Shown here piece after piece: positions 10,894 to 23,760 of a DNA stretch of 64,000 nucleotides. The position numbers were made by a program, and so were the translations under genes. How positions within the stretch are numbered: the stretch's first letter is position 1; each line of letters starts with the position of its first letter. The stretch comes from Pseudisothecium myosuroides (lineage: Eukaryota > Streptophyta > Bryopsida > Hypnales > Lembophyllaceae). The notes under the pieces were generated by a model. The model was not told the DNA's origin. It did no database searches and saw nothing but the letters and a program-made list of their open reading frames with translations. Location of the stretch: NCBI GenBank assembly GCA_951799445.1, contig OX637295.1:17608001-17672000 (forward strand), written 5' to 3'.

Positions 10894-13800
10894 ATGGACG
10901 TAGGCTCTGCAGCTGCATTGTATGCAGGGTCAGTGTTGGTGAAGAAGACGTTCGAGGCTGTGGCGCAGCGCTCTCTCTCTTCACTCTTCACGCGGCTTCA
11001 TGTTCGGTTCCGTGGCCAGATTGAGATTCAGGTTTGAATTTTGGGCTGTGCTTGGCCTGATTTGCAGAAGTTACGGAATGAAGAGAAATTATTATTGTTT
11101 TCAAGCACCTTGTCGTCGCTTGTATGATTTTCGTGGATGTTAGTATCGGAACTTGGATGGGTTGTGTATGTGAAGCTCTGTCGTGAATTCTTAGTATTGA
11201 ATTGTTCCCTGCAGCTCCAAGTGCTGCAGAAGGAGCTTGAATCCCGGCTTCAAGTAAGTCTTCAATTTCGGTTTTGGATTGAGTTGGGGGTACTGTTTGA
11301 TTGGCTTTCTTCTTTTTTATGTGGCAGCATGTCAAGAGGTGTCTTGAGTGCTTGGTTCCGTTGAGGGTCGTTTAGGTCGTCGTTTAGGTCGTCATCACTA
11401 TGAATCAGAATTCCAGTGTGCTTCATCATAAAGCCTTCTCTGCATTTAGACGCTGGTTGGTACAATTATTTGTTTCGTTTGGCGCTTTATTCAAGTTGCT
11501 GACATGACTAGGGTTTAGGGTTTCTAATCCTTCTTCATCGAGCTTGCAGGTTCTGAGCTTACCAGTCGACATGTGCGTGCAATATGTGCTCCATGGCAAT
11601 ACCGCACTTCAGGTGTGTGTGTGACTGCAGTTCTGAATCTTCACGTTGCTCAAATACATCTGGAACGTAGTGCATGGGCAACGTAGAAACACAAACTTAA
11701 GGTGTCTTTTTCCATGGAATTATGGGTTAGGATTATATTCAAACCTGATTGACTTTCTTTTCTATGGTTTGGACCGAAATCAGGGTGCTTTAGACATGGC
11801 ACTTCGCGTCATTAACGACATTGTGAGTTTTCAAGAAGAGCTTGAGGCACAGACCTACAATGAGGTGCGTGATGGCTTTCATTTATCAATGAGTGAATTT
11901 TAATGCTAGGTAGATCCCAGAATGCTGTAAAACTTTAGAAACTGATTTTTTGGGTTTGTTGCAGAGCATTGTCAAGACTTCACAAGCTGATGCAGTTGCA
12001 CGGTTGCAGAGTTTCATGACACGGTATGTCCTTGCATTGTGCCACAGAGGGTGTCTTCGTTACTTGTATCATAAAAGTTCCAAGATTTCCATGTCTGTGC
12101 ATAACACACGCCTGCCCATATGTTCGTGGATGTAGACTGGACTCGATCTTGCCTTATCTTTCGATGGCTGTCAATGCTGTCTCCCTTCTAAGAGTAGCAG
12201 ACTCAGGTTTGTCGCCTTCAAGACTAATGGAATCTAGTCACTTGGTAAGCATTATGCAGAGCTGTTCCGAAATTGAGTTATTGAATTTTTGATCAAATGT
12301 GAACGCTTCTTGTATTCAATTGTGAACTATAGTCCCCGGTTAGTCAAATGCCATTATAGAAGTTGCGTAGTCTTGTTGCAAGGTTTGAGCAGCAGTGTCA
12401 GCTAGTCTGTCGTTCATGTATGCCTCTTTAATATCTCAGCTCATTTTCGTATTTAAGACTTTCCATTGTTTCATTGCTTTGCAACTTGTCTGCAATCACC
12501 AGATTCGGACAGCCAGTGGTAGGCAAGGGACAGTGATCAGTCTTCGTGCTAAGCTGTACAAGTACGAGACGAAGTTGACATTGCCACGTTGGCAGGAGAA
12601 AATGATAAGATGTTGTGTGACTCTGAAACAAGCTTCTACAGTACCTGGTCTGGGAAGCAGCGAGTTTGAGCTTTCTATCACAAATGTAAGTCTCCGAATG
12701 AATAATGGGTTTTGTTGTCGCATAAGTTTACATGTATTTTTATTGCCGATTAGGGATTTTCATGAAAGAATCTTAAGGGAATGGTTGACAGGAAGAAGAA
12801 CCTGAAGCTGAAGACCTCCCTACGTGCATTCGCCTTCCAATGTCGGACATCTCTGCTGTTGGTTTGCCCCTTTCCTCCCTTATGAGCAAGATGTGCGACC
12901 TAAGTGAACCGAATATCATGTCAAATGAAAACAAATATTTATTTCAACTTGCTTGGCTGTATCAAGATCGAGAGAGCACTGGTTATTGTAATTTAGCGGT
13001 TTTCAACATAGTTGCTGAGGGTTTGGATGTTTGGGGAGTCAGGCTCGTCGACGCTGCATGTTCTAGGACTTGGCCAGCATGAGTTAGAAGCTGTATTACT
13101 GGTGGACACGTTGGTTTCTTCAAGCTCATCACACATGCAAGGTGAGTCGTTCATTGCTGGCCTACCTATCACGTTCATTAGACATATTCGTCATTTCTGT
13201 GTGGTAAGTTACCATGAAAATGGAAATTCAGTACTTCTTACTATTGTTTGTTTGTGAGGTAGTTGCTTTTACTAACCGTGAATTGTGATACCAGTACAGA
13301 TTGTGCTACTAGATTTGAAAAGCATTATGATGGATTCATGGAACTTGTGAAATTGAAAATTACCAATGTCTCGCAAATCCAATGAAAATTGCCTGAGATG
13401 ATGAAGACGAGAAATTAATTAAACCTGGTTGTGGCTATATTGCAGAGGCTAATAGAGATGGCTCTGCAAGTGGTTCTCTTCAGGTTCTCTTTCTCGCCTT
13501 GGGATTTGGATCTAAGTCATGAAGTGATTTCGTGTACAATCATCTGGACTTTGCTAGTGCATCTGTCGGTAGTTGTTCTTCACGCTCCTCCTTTAGGTTT
13601 TATTGTCGAGCCTTTCTTTGAGTTCCTTGAAATTAAAGTCCTTTCCTTGGTCGTATTGACTTTGGATTCAAGTCCGCAGTATTCCTTCATTACAGAATCG
13701 TGAAGAAGAGGACGGTACATGGTAAAGTAGTTGCACAGACCAGATTTTCATGATTGTTTGTCTGTGTATGTAACTGAATTTTTTTGAATACCGTGGTGAT

Positions 13801-14958
13801 CTGCAGGACACGAACTATTATGCTATTCAGGTATGTAGATGCGTATCTTACATCGAGGCAAATTGGAGTACTCTGTAAAAAGAGGGAATGTTTCTGAGTT
13901 TTTTTTGTTTTACTTGTGGCTCTTGTTTGGAGCACTCTGACTCTGGAAAAAGAAGTCCAATGGATCTACACGCACTTGTAGAGTGACCTCAATGAGAAGC
14001 ATGTGTAGGTGTCGTCGATGAGTTTGTGTTACTGTGTAAGGCAGTTAGTTTCTGGGCTTTTTTTGTATGATTTAGACATCACCTATTACAGTGCTTTGAA
14101 GACGACAATGATGCTGAGAACGGAGTGAACCATCAAGACAATACAAGTGACCATGATGAAGATTCTAGCCAAGATAGTCAAGAGGGAGATGCCCAGGAGG
14201 TTGAGCCAAGTTTTGGGTCGAAGGTGTATAAGTTGGGGATGTTGGAGGTGAGCCTCGCTTCTGGAGTATTTTAAGATATGTGCTGTACTTTTCAAAAGCC
14301 CCTTTATGTTCCACTTCTTCAAAGCCATTTCACGGTTTTATTCTTTCCATAATTTGACGCATTTACTTTTGTGTGGCCTCTGAATTTTGCTGATCTTCTA
14401 ATCATCACAAAATGTGAGTGCAGTATGCCTTGAGGCTGTGCATGCTACAAGTGAAGGAAGAAAAGGAGCATTGGCTACTATCTGATGAGAGGATTCGCCT
14501 CTTCTTTGTAGATCCACGGTGAGCTGTTGTTTATCTTGCGGTTGTTGGCGTAATTTTATATCATGTTTGCAGAAGCAATCTTCTATTTAGGTAGCCATTT
14601 TTTTGTTGCATAGTATTATTTTTTTCCTAGTTTACTGTCTTTTTAAAAAAAAATTATCATAGATCAATGACAATGCACAACGAGAAATAAGGGGTTAAGT
14701 TTGATGAGAGTCCTGCCGGTTTGCAGATATATAAGCGAGCCCACGGGTACAATCCAGAAGACTAGATCTGGGATTGGGAAATTATCAAGTGGCTTCCAAA
14801 CACCCACTCCAGGCAAGGGAGCCCCAGTACGACATAGTAGCAGGACACCAGCTGGCACCACCAAAGTAGCAACAAGAATTCCCACTTCAAGATCTAATGT
14901 TGCAGAATTATTCTATGATTTAAGAATTGATAGTCCTGGCGGTTCTGGTGCCAATTGA
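10894..14958 (+). CDS. Conserved plant protein of unknown function, about 15 exons
   Basis: I do not recognise the product. Exons that join in frame at GT..AG borders are 10894-11031, 11215-11253, 11328-11366, 11550-11612, 11784-11864, 11965-12023, 12136-12244, 12503-12685, 12792 to an uncertain donor, 13012-13141, 13446-13483, 14092-14247, 14424-14518 and 14727-14958 (stop). A 24-bp exon at 13807-13830 (DTNYYAIQ) also fits before 14092. A small candidate at 13700-13725 breaks the frame and is unresolved. The start is the ATG opening MDVGSAAALYAGSVLVKK. The N-terminal part is helical with a coiled-coil-like LQVLQKELESRLQ. Next come a basic segment (LYKYETKLTLPRWQEKMIR), a hydrophobic LRVWMFGE..LHVLGLGQHELEAVLL segment, an acidic D/E/S-rich linker (about 14092-14210), a conserved YALRLCMLQVKEEKEHWLL block and a Ser/Thr/Pro-rich basic tail. 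Introns are 74-604 bp. No membrane segment or transit peptide is evident. The gene is independent of EPSPS, which lies on the opposite strand. Confidence 0.7.
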
Positions 14959-15199
14959 TGTCCTTTTCTTTACATTTAGTATGAGTAAAGCAGGAACAGA
15001 AAATTTTTCTCTTTGATATAGATTCTTCAATTTGATACTCCACAGTGCAAAATGTTTAGGGCTTGTGAAGTCATTCCTTAAATTATAGTTTGAGTTCTTC
15101 GAGTGCCGTACTGTTTTCTTCTCTAAGCCTTAATTTGGATCATTTTCTGAAGCTCAATCGGGATGCATCACTGGCCTTTTTTATCGCTTAATTTTCAAG
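14959..15199. other. Probable 3' UTR and downstream DNA
   Basis: Follows the TGA at 14956-14958. T-rich sequence with no further coding exons recognised. Confidence 0.4.
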
Positions 15200-15620
15200 T
15201 TTTTTGTCTTGGTATTCTGACAGTTTCGAATTTATTTCAAATTCATTATTCAAGATTTCCTTCCCAGTTCAAAGTCATCATAACATTCAGTAGCTCTACA
15301 GTGATGGTGTGGTATATTCCACACCCCAACAGTGTTTCATCAGTAGCTACTGATAAATTAGATAGGTGGAGGATGTAGAGGCACACCATCACTGTAGAAC
15401 CAAGGCAACATCAACACATGCTACTGAATGTTATGATAATAATTTCTCAGTTTCACATGATTTCTGATTTGAAATTGTCTATTAGAAAAAGAGCAATTAC
15501 ACTTACTGTTGGTGATTTATTTCGTCAATTTACAACTCCTAACAAACATCTGAAAATTGTGAATACAGAAGAGATTCCAAAGTTCAGTAGTATTTCACCT
15601 GTGAAAAGATCAAGTAACTT
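15200..15620. repeat. Repeat R4, copy 1
   Basis: Diverged match to 16560-16960. Shared landmarks are aaaaagagcaatta, the ggtgatttatttcgtcaatt stretch, caatttacaactcctaacaaa, ggtgtgg.atattccacacccaac and tgctactgaatgttatg. It contains a small hairpin in which ctacagtgatggtgtg pairs with cacaccatcactgtag (about 15296-15395). Non-coding. Confidence 0.6.
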
Positions 15621-16559
15621 ACAAGCCGGCTAGCCACAAGTGGTCAAGGTGAATTGCCCCCCTTGCTTGTTCCCCCCAAATCATTCTAGGGTTGCATGTA
15701 AAAAAAAGGCCCCTTACTTTGTGCTTGATTAATTTATCTTGTACAACCCTCCTCGCCAATTTTGGGGCTTTTGATTGCAAATATAAATTCAAAATTTGCA
15801 AATTTTATCATGCATAGAAAATTTAAAAAATTCAGCGTTTTTCCTTGGGGGTGAGTGAGGGGCCTAGCCCTACAGGTGTCTTGACCAGAAGAGAGATAGA
15901 CAGGACGTACTCTAAATAAAGCAAGGGTACATAGAAAAAAAAGAGAAAACCGTCTAATATTCTTGGATGTAAGGTGAGTACCTCTAACTACACCACTGAC
16001 CCAATACTGCCATCATCACTTGAAGTACATCTCCAAAGTCAATATGTAGAAAAAACGATTTTAGATCATCTACCAAAAAAACTTGGATCCGTAATAACTT
16101 TTGCATACAGTATCCACATGTCATGTTCTTTGGTGTGTTGGAACCTCTATTCATTTGATAACAAGAAAAATTGAAAAGTTGACTAGTCTATTAATAGTAA
16201 CTATACTAAATAGTGAAATTGGGTTGCCTTAACAATTAGGTTGCCTCCATATAGAGGCATGTGCAATTCTCTAAACCCGAGCCGTAAACCAATGCACCAA
16301 CCCATGCAACACACATGGTTCCTACATTACTGCATCCTTCAACAATAATATACATATCTATATAGTGTAGAATGTCGAGAAATTAGTAAGGGGCAACCTA
16401 ATTTTACTATTTAGTGTCGGTACAATAGCAAAAAGTGGCGTTTTGGGAGGTGCCCACCTTTTGCAGCTTCATCACTCTTGTCAAGATTACAAGTTACATT
16501 ACTTTGAGAAATTCAAAAATAAATTCCCTGGCATACAGTATATTGTTTCTTTTCAATGT
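15621..16559. other. Intergenic DNA, nothing recognised
   Basis: No credible gene. C-runs at about 15657-15675 and G-rich patches at about 15845-15870 flank an AT-rich centre. I could not identify a known element. Confidence 0.4.
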
Positions 16560-16960
16560 GACTAAAACTTTTGAAAAACTTTGTGATTGAAAAAGAGCAA
16601 TTGTACTTCCTGTTGGTGCTTTATTTTGTCAATTTACAACTCCTAACAAACTGCCAAAAAAATGTGAATAACTTACAAGAGAGCTTCCAAAGTTCATAAC
16701 TTTCAGTAGCATTACTAATCATTGCCTTGGCTCTTTAGTGTTGGGTGCAGAATATTCCACATCCAACAGTACTTCATCAGTAACTACTAAACAGATGGAA
16801 GATGGAGAAGAAGGGAGTGGGCATGAAGATTGTAGGGTGTAGAATATTCCACACCCAACATTGTAGAACCAAGACAGTGCTACTAAATGTTATGTAGAAC
16901 CAAGGCAGTACCAACCAATGCTACTAAATGTTATGTTCAGTATTATTTCAACTTTGAAAA
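16560..16960. repeat. Repeat R4, copy 2
   Basis: Partner of 15200-15620. The motif gtagaaccaaggcagt and the following gctactaaatgttatg occur twice in tandem at about 16862-16945. Confidence 0.6.
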
Positions 16961-17617
16961 GACGTACAATCCCTCATATTGATGTGCTCAAAACAAGGGA
17001 ATGACTTTCCAACATACTGCACAATACTGACCGACACTTGCAAACATTTCCCTCATTTTCAATCACTAATTAATATCCAAGCAAAGTATTAATTCCACAA
17101 TAAATGTTCAAGTATACTTTGATCACTCGCAGACCAGATAACTGATCTTTTAGAACAAATAAAAACTGCCTTCAGTTTTTGAATCTCTTCAATTCCAAAT
17201 CAACTGCTCAAGAAGGTGCTTGTATTTCCAACTATGACACAAATTCTGAAATAATCCAAGTTGGCAATAACAGCTCACAAGGTATAGTACCTCAATACAA
17301 AGGGGTACCCAATTACCACTTTCATGATACCATAATATAATCATTTTACCAAAACCCTAAGATCTATGCCACTCTAAGAACTCCTGGATTCTACTAAAGT
17401 CACGATTATTATTCACTACCCTAACAGTGACCCTAAAAACTTGAGAAAAAAAATCTTACAACTATGAACTTTAGCCTGAACTTTGGAAGAATCAGAAAAC
17501 CCTAATTCTTGGTGCAACAAAAACTAATGCATTGCCAAAGCTATTTTGACATGAAACCGCTTCTTATTATTTTCAGTACATTTTTCCTCAACAGGTGATG
17601 AAATTTTGATCAAACAA
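16961..17617. other. Intergenic DNA downstream of EPSPS, nothing recognised
   Basis: AT-rich, no open frame of interest. Confidence 0.4.
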
Positions 17618-17706
17618 GCTTGACAAAAGCTTGACAACAAGAGCTTGACATAAGTTTGGCAACAAAAGCTTGACAAGAGCTTTGACATAAGCTTGACAAA
17701 AGCTTT
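17618..17706. repeat. Minisatellite of AAGCTTGACAA motifs
   Basis: About six imperfect copies of AAGCTTGACAAAAG or the related GAGCTTGACATAAG follow each other with a period of 14-20 bp. It lies about 150 bp beyond the EPSPS stop codon. Confidence 0.75.
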
Positions 17707-17858
17707 CATCAAAATTAAAAAATAGTCTCACTCCTACCATACCCTACTTCCTTTATGAATAGTGATCCATGAAGACCATCAAGTTGAGCCTATTTTTTTC
17801 CAGAAATTAATGGGTTGGGTGTTACAACCTCCAAAAATTCAGTTGCAAAATGCTTTTT

Positions 17859-20800
17859 TTAATGCTGGCAGAGCTTTTCCAATTCGGTGAAGTACGTGGG
17901 GAACGTTTTCCTGGTACACCCGGGGTCCAAGATAGTGATGGAGGTGCCTCCACAAGCCACCAAGGAAAACGCCATCGCCATTCGGTGGTCGTCGTAGGTT
18001 TCAATTTTGGCCGGAGTTATTCTCTTGGGAGGAGTCACGATGCAATAGTCTTGACCCTCTTCAACGTCAGCTCCCAGCTGCAAACCCAATTGTTCTAATT
18101 AGTATAAATGCAAAATTGAAACCTGGAGTTGGAAAGAATTCGTAGAATTTTACAAAATCATCCATTCACAAGCATCTATCTATCTATCTCTTTGATAAAA
18201 TAGCACAAGGAAATGAATAAAAAAACAATAGCTTTAATGGTTATAGAATTGTTCTAGAATCCAGAAAGAGTTTTAATGGTTCTAGAGTTCTAGAGTTCTA
18301 GAATCCAGAATGAAGAGGCCCTCATCATTTCAACAGAAGCAACAACACATTTTGAATTTGTTATGTTGTTGTTTTTTACCTTGGTGAGTTCATCAACAAT
18401 GGCTCGCATGCGCTCTGTCTCCTTGACTCTCCAATTCTCAACTGCAAAAACAAATGAAAAAAAAAACGTGGAAGATGAGGACTTCAATAACAGAAGAATG
18501 TACAAATCACATCTAGCAACTTTAGGGAACAGCTTGGGCTAAGTTTTGAAAGGACAAGTTTTTAAGGGGAAAACATTGAGATAATTCAATTCGTAATGCA
18601 TTTGATCAATAGTAGTTTATGTAGCCAAATAGATAGATTTGTAGTTATCAGAATTGTAATGGACATGTAATTCTATGGATTTTTAAAATTTCAAATAGTT
18701 GATGGAGCTACTAAAAAAAGGAATAGAAAATTAGAGCACAACCCAAATTCAGAATTCATTTTCTTCCTGCAATTAAAGTAGCAATAGCAATGCAGACACG
18801 TGGTGCAAGCCCATACCGTCCCGAATGGCAACAGGGCCGTCGGCAAAGAGGCCCAACACCGCCAGTGTCATGGCCACGTCTGGCATGGCATTCATATCCA
18901 CGTCGATGGATTTTAATCTCTTGCCGGTGACAGGGTCCACGGGTGCCCCTGTGACCGTGACCGTGTGGTCCGTCCACTCGACCGTGGCTCCCATCTTCTC
19001 CAGCACTTCAGCAAATTTCACATCACCCTGAATGCCATTCATCAATGGATCCATCAATATTCCAAACCACATGGGCAGGTTTGACACAAAGTAATGGTCC
19101 AAAATTAGAAAAACAAAAGGCTTAATAAACGCCCCAAAGAATACAAATTCAAGTCAAAGTAAGGGTCCAAAATGAGAAAAAAAGGGCTTAATAAACGCCA
19201 GAAGATAACACAAATTCAAGACAAAAGTAATGGTCCAAAATTCCAAAACAAAAAGGCTTAATAAACAACAAAAGAATACACATTCAAGGAGCCAAAAACG
19301 ATTTGCTTTGTTTGAGCTTTGCTATGCCGACACAGGGATCATGTTTGCAATTTATGAGAGGCAAGCAAACCTTGTTCTTAGACTTCAATCCATTCAATTC
19401 ATTATTTCTCAGAGAAATCACCTCCTATATGGCTACGTTTTCATCCAAAAGATTGTGGCCAGATGAAACAGACAGGGTGGTTTTACGGTCCAAAACTCGT
19501 AAAGCTTATAGAGGTAGAGGTGGAATATGAAAACTAAAACTTTGATCTTTATTTTAGGAGTTTAATGAACAAAAAACTGCAACCCATATTCCTGTTGGAA
19601 AATTTAAATGAAATACCTGAAGACTCGTGGTTCCACAGCCCTCCACGGTGATAGTACCTCCAGTGGCAGCAGCCCCAGCTAAGAAATAACTAGCGCTTGA
19701 TGCATCTCCCTCGACGTAAGCACTTCCGGGTGACCTGAAGAAGTGTCATAAATCAATTCATTATCAATTCATGTAAGCAGATTTCCCATTAAAACGAATA
19801 CAAATACGCTAAACGTTGCGTGCTAGATTTTGAGTTAATAGGACCTTCCCATTGTTGAATATTGCCTCTCTAATTATACCAAACCTTAAGCTAACTTCGT
19901 GGTATATCTCCCACTCGTCTGAACCTCAAAAGGGTCGACAAAAGTTTAGAAATTGCTACTCAAGTTAGTGATTCGATTAGTGCAAGACAAACCAATTGAT
20001 TTATATTGTATTTTGCAACTAGAAATCAAAATTTGGAAATCAAATTATGATAGGAACCCTACTTGTAAGTTTGGCCACCCTGAATGGAGAAACGTTCCCA
20101 GCCATCGTGTCTATCAACCGTCACTCCAAATCGCTCCATTAGTTTCAAGGTCATGTCCACGTACGGCACGGACACCAGCTTGTCGATCATGACAATCTCC
20201 ACATCGCCTAATGCAAGAGGGGCCGCCATTAGAAGAGCAGACAAGTACTGGCTGCTCACTTTTCCTGAAAGACGCACCTGCAATACACAACAGCGAAAAA
20301 CAAAAACATGAAAACATGAAAACAAAACTTGAAAACATGTAAAAATCTTTATAAAACTGCAAACAAAAAATCTTTAAGAGATGGAAAGATCTCGGCAACA
20401 GATTTCAAAAGGATTCCAACTGATCAGATTTGGGTACTATTAACTTTGCAGTGCAGATTCAAAACCAACTTAGAAGCCCAAGATTTGCAGCACATAGACT
20501 TTTGTGAAACGTTACGTGAGGTGCACAAGAAAGACAAGGTGAAACAAACTTCCTATAGTTGTTTAAACCCTACTTGTCGATTGTAATAACTTCCAAAACA
20601 TTAAATTCTATCATTCAAAAATGTAGGGACATGATTTCTTCTTTCAATTGATGCGTTTTGATAACACTTCTTTGAAGCTTCCTGCATGATTTATTTCAAG
20701 TTTTAGAGATATGGAAGTTTCAGTCATTTTTGAGCGTATGGGCAATAAGGGATTCAGCACTAGTTAGAGAAGAGGCGAATTTTACCGTGCCGCCAGGAAG

Positions 20801-23171
20801 GCCACCCTTGGCATTAATTTCAACAGGGGGACAATCTGTGTTGGCGCTGCATTTGACATCCGCACCCAACTGCTGCAGACCTGTGACCAAATCTAAAATA
20901 GGTCTTTCTCTCATGCGAGCCACGCCATCTAATTCATAACTGCACATTAGTTCAATCCAACAATCAGTTTCAAAGCAAAGAGCACACCTATACTGACTCA
21001 ATCTAATAACTTATACCAACTCTAATAAATAACCCCTAAATGATTACGAAGCCCAAGGATTAAGAATCATGTTTTTCCAACCAGTTTTGAGCAGGTCAAA
21101 TCGGGACTTTTCTATATCCAATTAGATTTATTTACTCACTAATAAATGCAATCTTCTTCATTAATTCTGGTGATAAAAACGACTCAACCCCATCTGAATT
21201 ATATTTTCCCTAATATTGATTATTTGAAACCATGAATCCTTTGGTTAACAACAAAGGCATTTGAGGTACAAGCTCTCTAAAGACATGCTTCACCCCATTT
21301 CAATAGCAGTGAAGTAAATATCCAATTACATGATCTAAACATCAAGAGTCTAGAGATCAATTTAAGTAACCCCCTTTTGAAAATTCATAACTTCTTCATC
21401 AAGTATCCAAATAATCCATGCTAAGAAGCTCTAGAAGCTGAAAAGTCAAAAATAAATAACTAAAATTAGAGTGCAAAAAAAAGCAAACCTAAAACATACC
21501 TGGCATTGCCACCAGCTGCAGCCACAGCAGCCGTTAAGGGACGCATGGCAGTTCCAGCATTCCCTAAGAAGAGCTTCACCATGGTGTTACTCTCCTCAGC
21601 TGACTTTGCAACGGGAAACACTCCACCGCTGCCATTAATCACACAACGATTCTCTGCTCGGTCCTCCTTGATTTCATAGCCCAGAGTCTTGAGCGCTTCA
21701 ATCATGTAGCGGACGTCCTCACTGTCGAGCAGATTCTCCACCACGGTCTCTCCCTGATGAAGTAAGTTGAAGAACAATTTCTCATCAAAATAACATTAAA
21801 AAAACAGCATACAAAGTAGACAGTAGACCACACAACAAGGACAATCAGTTACCTAGTAATAAGAATGCTGAATTCCAATGGATAATCAAAGAGTATGCAA
21901 AAGATAATCGCAGAAACGCAGCTATATAAATTCGGCATTGGAAATCAACAAACGTTCTTCAGAACACCAGAATCCATTCTCAGAATCAGAATTCTGGATC
22001 CTGATTCTTACACTGTTTATATAGATTTGATGAGCGCAAGGAGACAGAGAATTGACATTTAAAAAGCAGAAAGGTAAGAAAACAAAGAAGGGTTCACAGT
22101 AGGAAACTATTGAGCCTTGATTATGAACTCTTGATTTTCAGGTCATATTCAATTTGCAACCTCCTGAAACAATTAAATCTAAAAGAATGGTACGAACGTG
22201 AAGAAACTGGGATTCTAGTCCTGGCAATGTTTACATAAATTCTTTGAGCTGTGTTATTTTTTTAACAATTTAGAACACCTTAAGGAAATCAGAATCCATG
22301 GTCAGAATCAGAATTAAGGATCCTGATTCTTACTATGTTCATATAAGCATGATGAGCTGGTTTTAAAAAACAGATAAAATTGCAAACATGAGAGACACGA
22401 TTACACACTCTTGGTTTCAGATCATTTTTTTTTTTGCGTTCAGGAAGAGATAACATTGCAAAAACACTTGGGACAAGATTACAGACTCTTGATTAAGATT
22501 ACAGACTCTTGATTAAGATTACATTTTTTTTTTGTGTTCAGCAAGAGAAAAGATTGCAAAAACTCTTGGGACATGATTACAGACTCTTGATTAAGATTAT
22601 TTAATTTCTATGGCCTCACAGGATCTGTGAACTAAAGAAAATGTTACGTCCGTGAAAAATGTACAAGGACAACTCTCGATCCTGATCCTTGCAATGGTTA
22701 TAACAATTCCACGAGCTCTGCATTACGAATGTGAAGACGAGTGAAGAAAACTTGCAAAACTGCGCTCCATCCGTCCAAACAAATACAAAAAGTTGAGTAT
22801 CATACCTCAGCGAGAGCCGCCAGCAGCAGCGTCCGATTCGACAGAGACTTGGACCCCGGAAGTTTAATCTTGCCACTGATGCTCTTGATGGGCGCGAGCG
22901 TAATCTCCTCCACCTTGGCCACTTTCTCCGCCACAGCAGCCGCTCTTACAACCACGAGACCACCATTCTTCTGCTTCTTCGAATTCTTCAAACCCGATCG
23001 CTCCCTCCTCGTCTTCTTCTCCAAACCTCCAAATCCAGCCACCAAGGCCACCCCTTTCAACGACGACGACGGCACCTTCACCACGCATACCTTGGCTTGT
23101 TGCAGTTTCGGCTTGGCCACAACGCCAAGTGCAGGGCGCCATGTCTTTGCGGACACACCCAAAACGTCCAT
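17859..23171 (-). CDS. EPSPS: EPSP synthase, plastid precursor (8 exons)
   Basis: 5-enolpyruvylshikimate-3-phosphate synthase joins shikimate-3-phosphate and PEP in the plastid shikimate pathway. Exons in coding order are 23171-22806, 21753-21500, 20939-20786, 20277-20063, 19734-19617, 19027-18817, 18441-18380 and 18077-17859. They sum to 1599 bp (532 aa plus TAA), and all borders are GT..AG in phase. Residues 1 to about 75 are basic and Ser/Ala-rich without a conserved match, as expected for a transit peptide. The mature part starts near [20 protein letters not shown]. Family hallmarks in order are [92 protein letters not shown] and the [10 protein letters not shown] end. In [11 protein letters not shown] the Gly, Thr and Pro that resistance mutations alter are all wild type, so the enzyme should be a glyphosate-sensitive class I form. 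The eight-exon layout matches the usual plant gene. Intron 1 is 1052 bp. Confidence 0.97.
19084..19290. repeat. Three tandem units in EPSPS intron 5
   Basis: About 68-bp units begin with the pattern aagtaatggtccaaaatt and contain ggcttaataaacgcc, each followed by a stretch like aatacaaattcaag. They lie just upstream (on the coding strand) of exon 6. Probably neutral intron growth. Confidence 0.7.
21960..22610. repeat. Short duplications in EPSPS intron 1
   Basis: A segment with cagaatcagaatt..ggatcctgattcttac occurs at about 21975-22015 and 22298-22335. The motif gattacagactcttgattaa occurs three times between about 22475 and 22600, separated by T-runs. These explain part of the intron's length. 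Confidence 0.6.
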
Positions 23172-23760
23172 TGCAAGCTACAATCTCTGGAACCCAACAA
23201 AATCCAACCTAGCCCAACGAAATTCAACCCGAAGACTACGAAATCCGCACGAAAAAACACGATTTTATCACACACTGTGTGTCTCCAACACAGACAGACG
23301 ACCTAAAACAGGGAATTGGCCCAATTCTTCGTCTAGAAACTGCTCTCGGGAACGAAGCGCTGCATTAATAGACGGGGAACCCTACTCCTGTAAAAATTTT
23401 GTGCAAAAGGAGGTCAATTCTCGGCACCCACAATGCAAAGCCGGCGCTTTGGGGGAGTCGGAATTGGAAACGCAAAAGTGTGATTGTTGTGGTTTCGCAA
23501 TTTCGTGATTTGTGCGCGCGAAGTTTGACCAGCAGCAGCTTGGTCAAGTCAAGTGGTCGTTCCTGTTTTTTGCCTTTTGGGTTGACATTGAAGTCAAGCG
23601 GAGGACTGCATTTGCTGTGCAGTTTCAACGCTTGACATGGAACTCCGTCACGTTGTTTGCCAATGAGGCAAGGGTCCCTTTTGCATCCTTGAAAAGGAGA
23701 GAGAGAGAGAGTGAACAAATGGTCTTGTACGGCTCCCCAGCCAACCCTAATCCTTGAATT
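23172..23760 (-). promoter_or_regulatory. EPSPS upstream region
   Basis: This is the sequence immediately 5' of the EPSPS start on the minus strand. It is more GC-rich than the surrounding DNA, as promoter and leader regions often are here. A GA/CT run lies at about 23695-23710. I cannot place the transcription start, and frames in this stretch are not persuasive. Confidence 0.4.

Noticed and set aside
13700..13725. Small exon NREEEDG in the 10.9-kb gene
   Set aside because: It has good borders, but no use of it keeps the downstream acidic frame open, so it was not included.
22741..23508. 255-codon open frame on the plus strand
   Set aside because: It lies antisense to EPSPS exon 1 and its promoter. 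Its length follows from the GC-rich coding DNA on the other strand.
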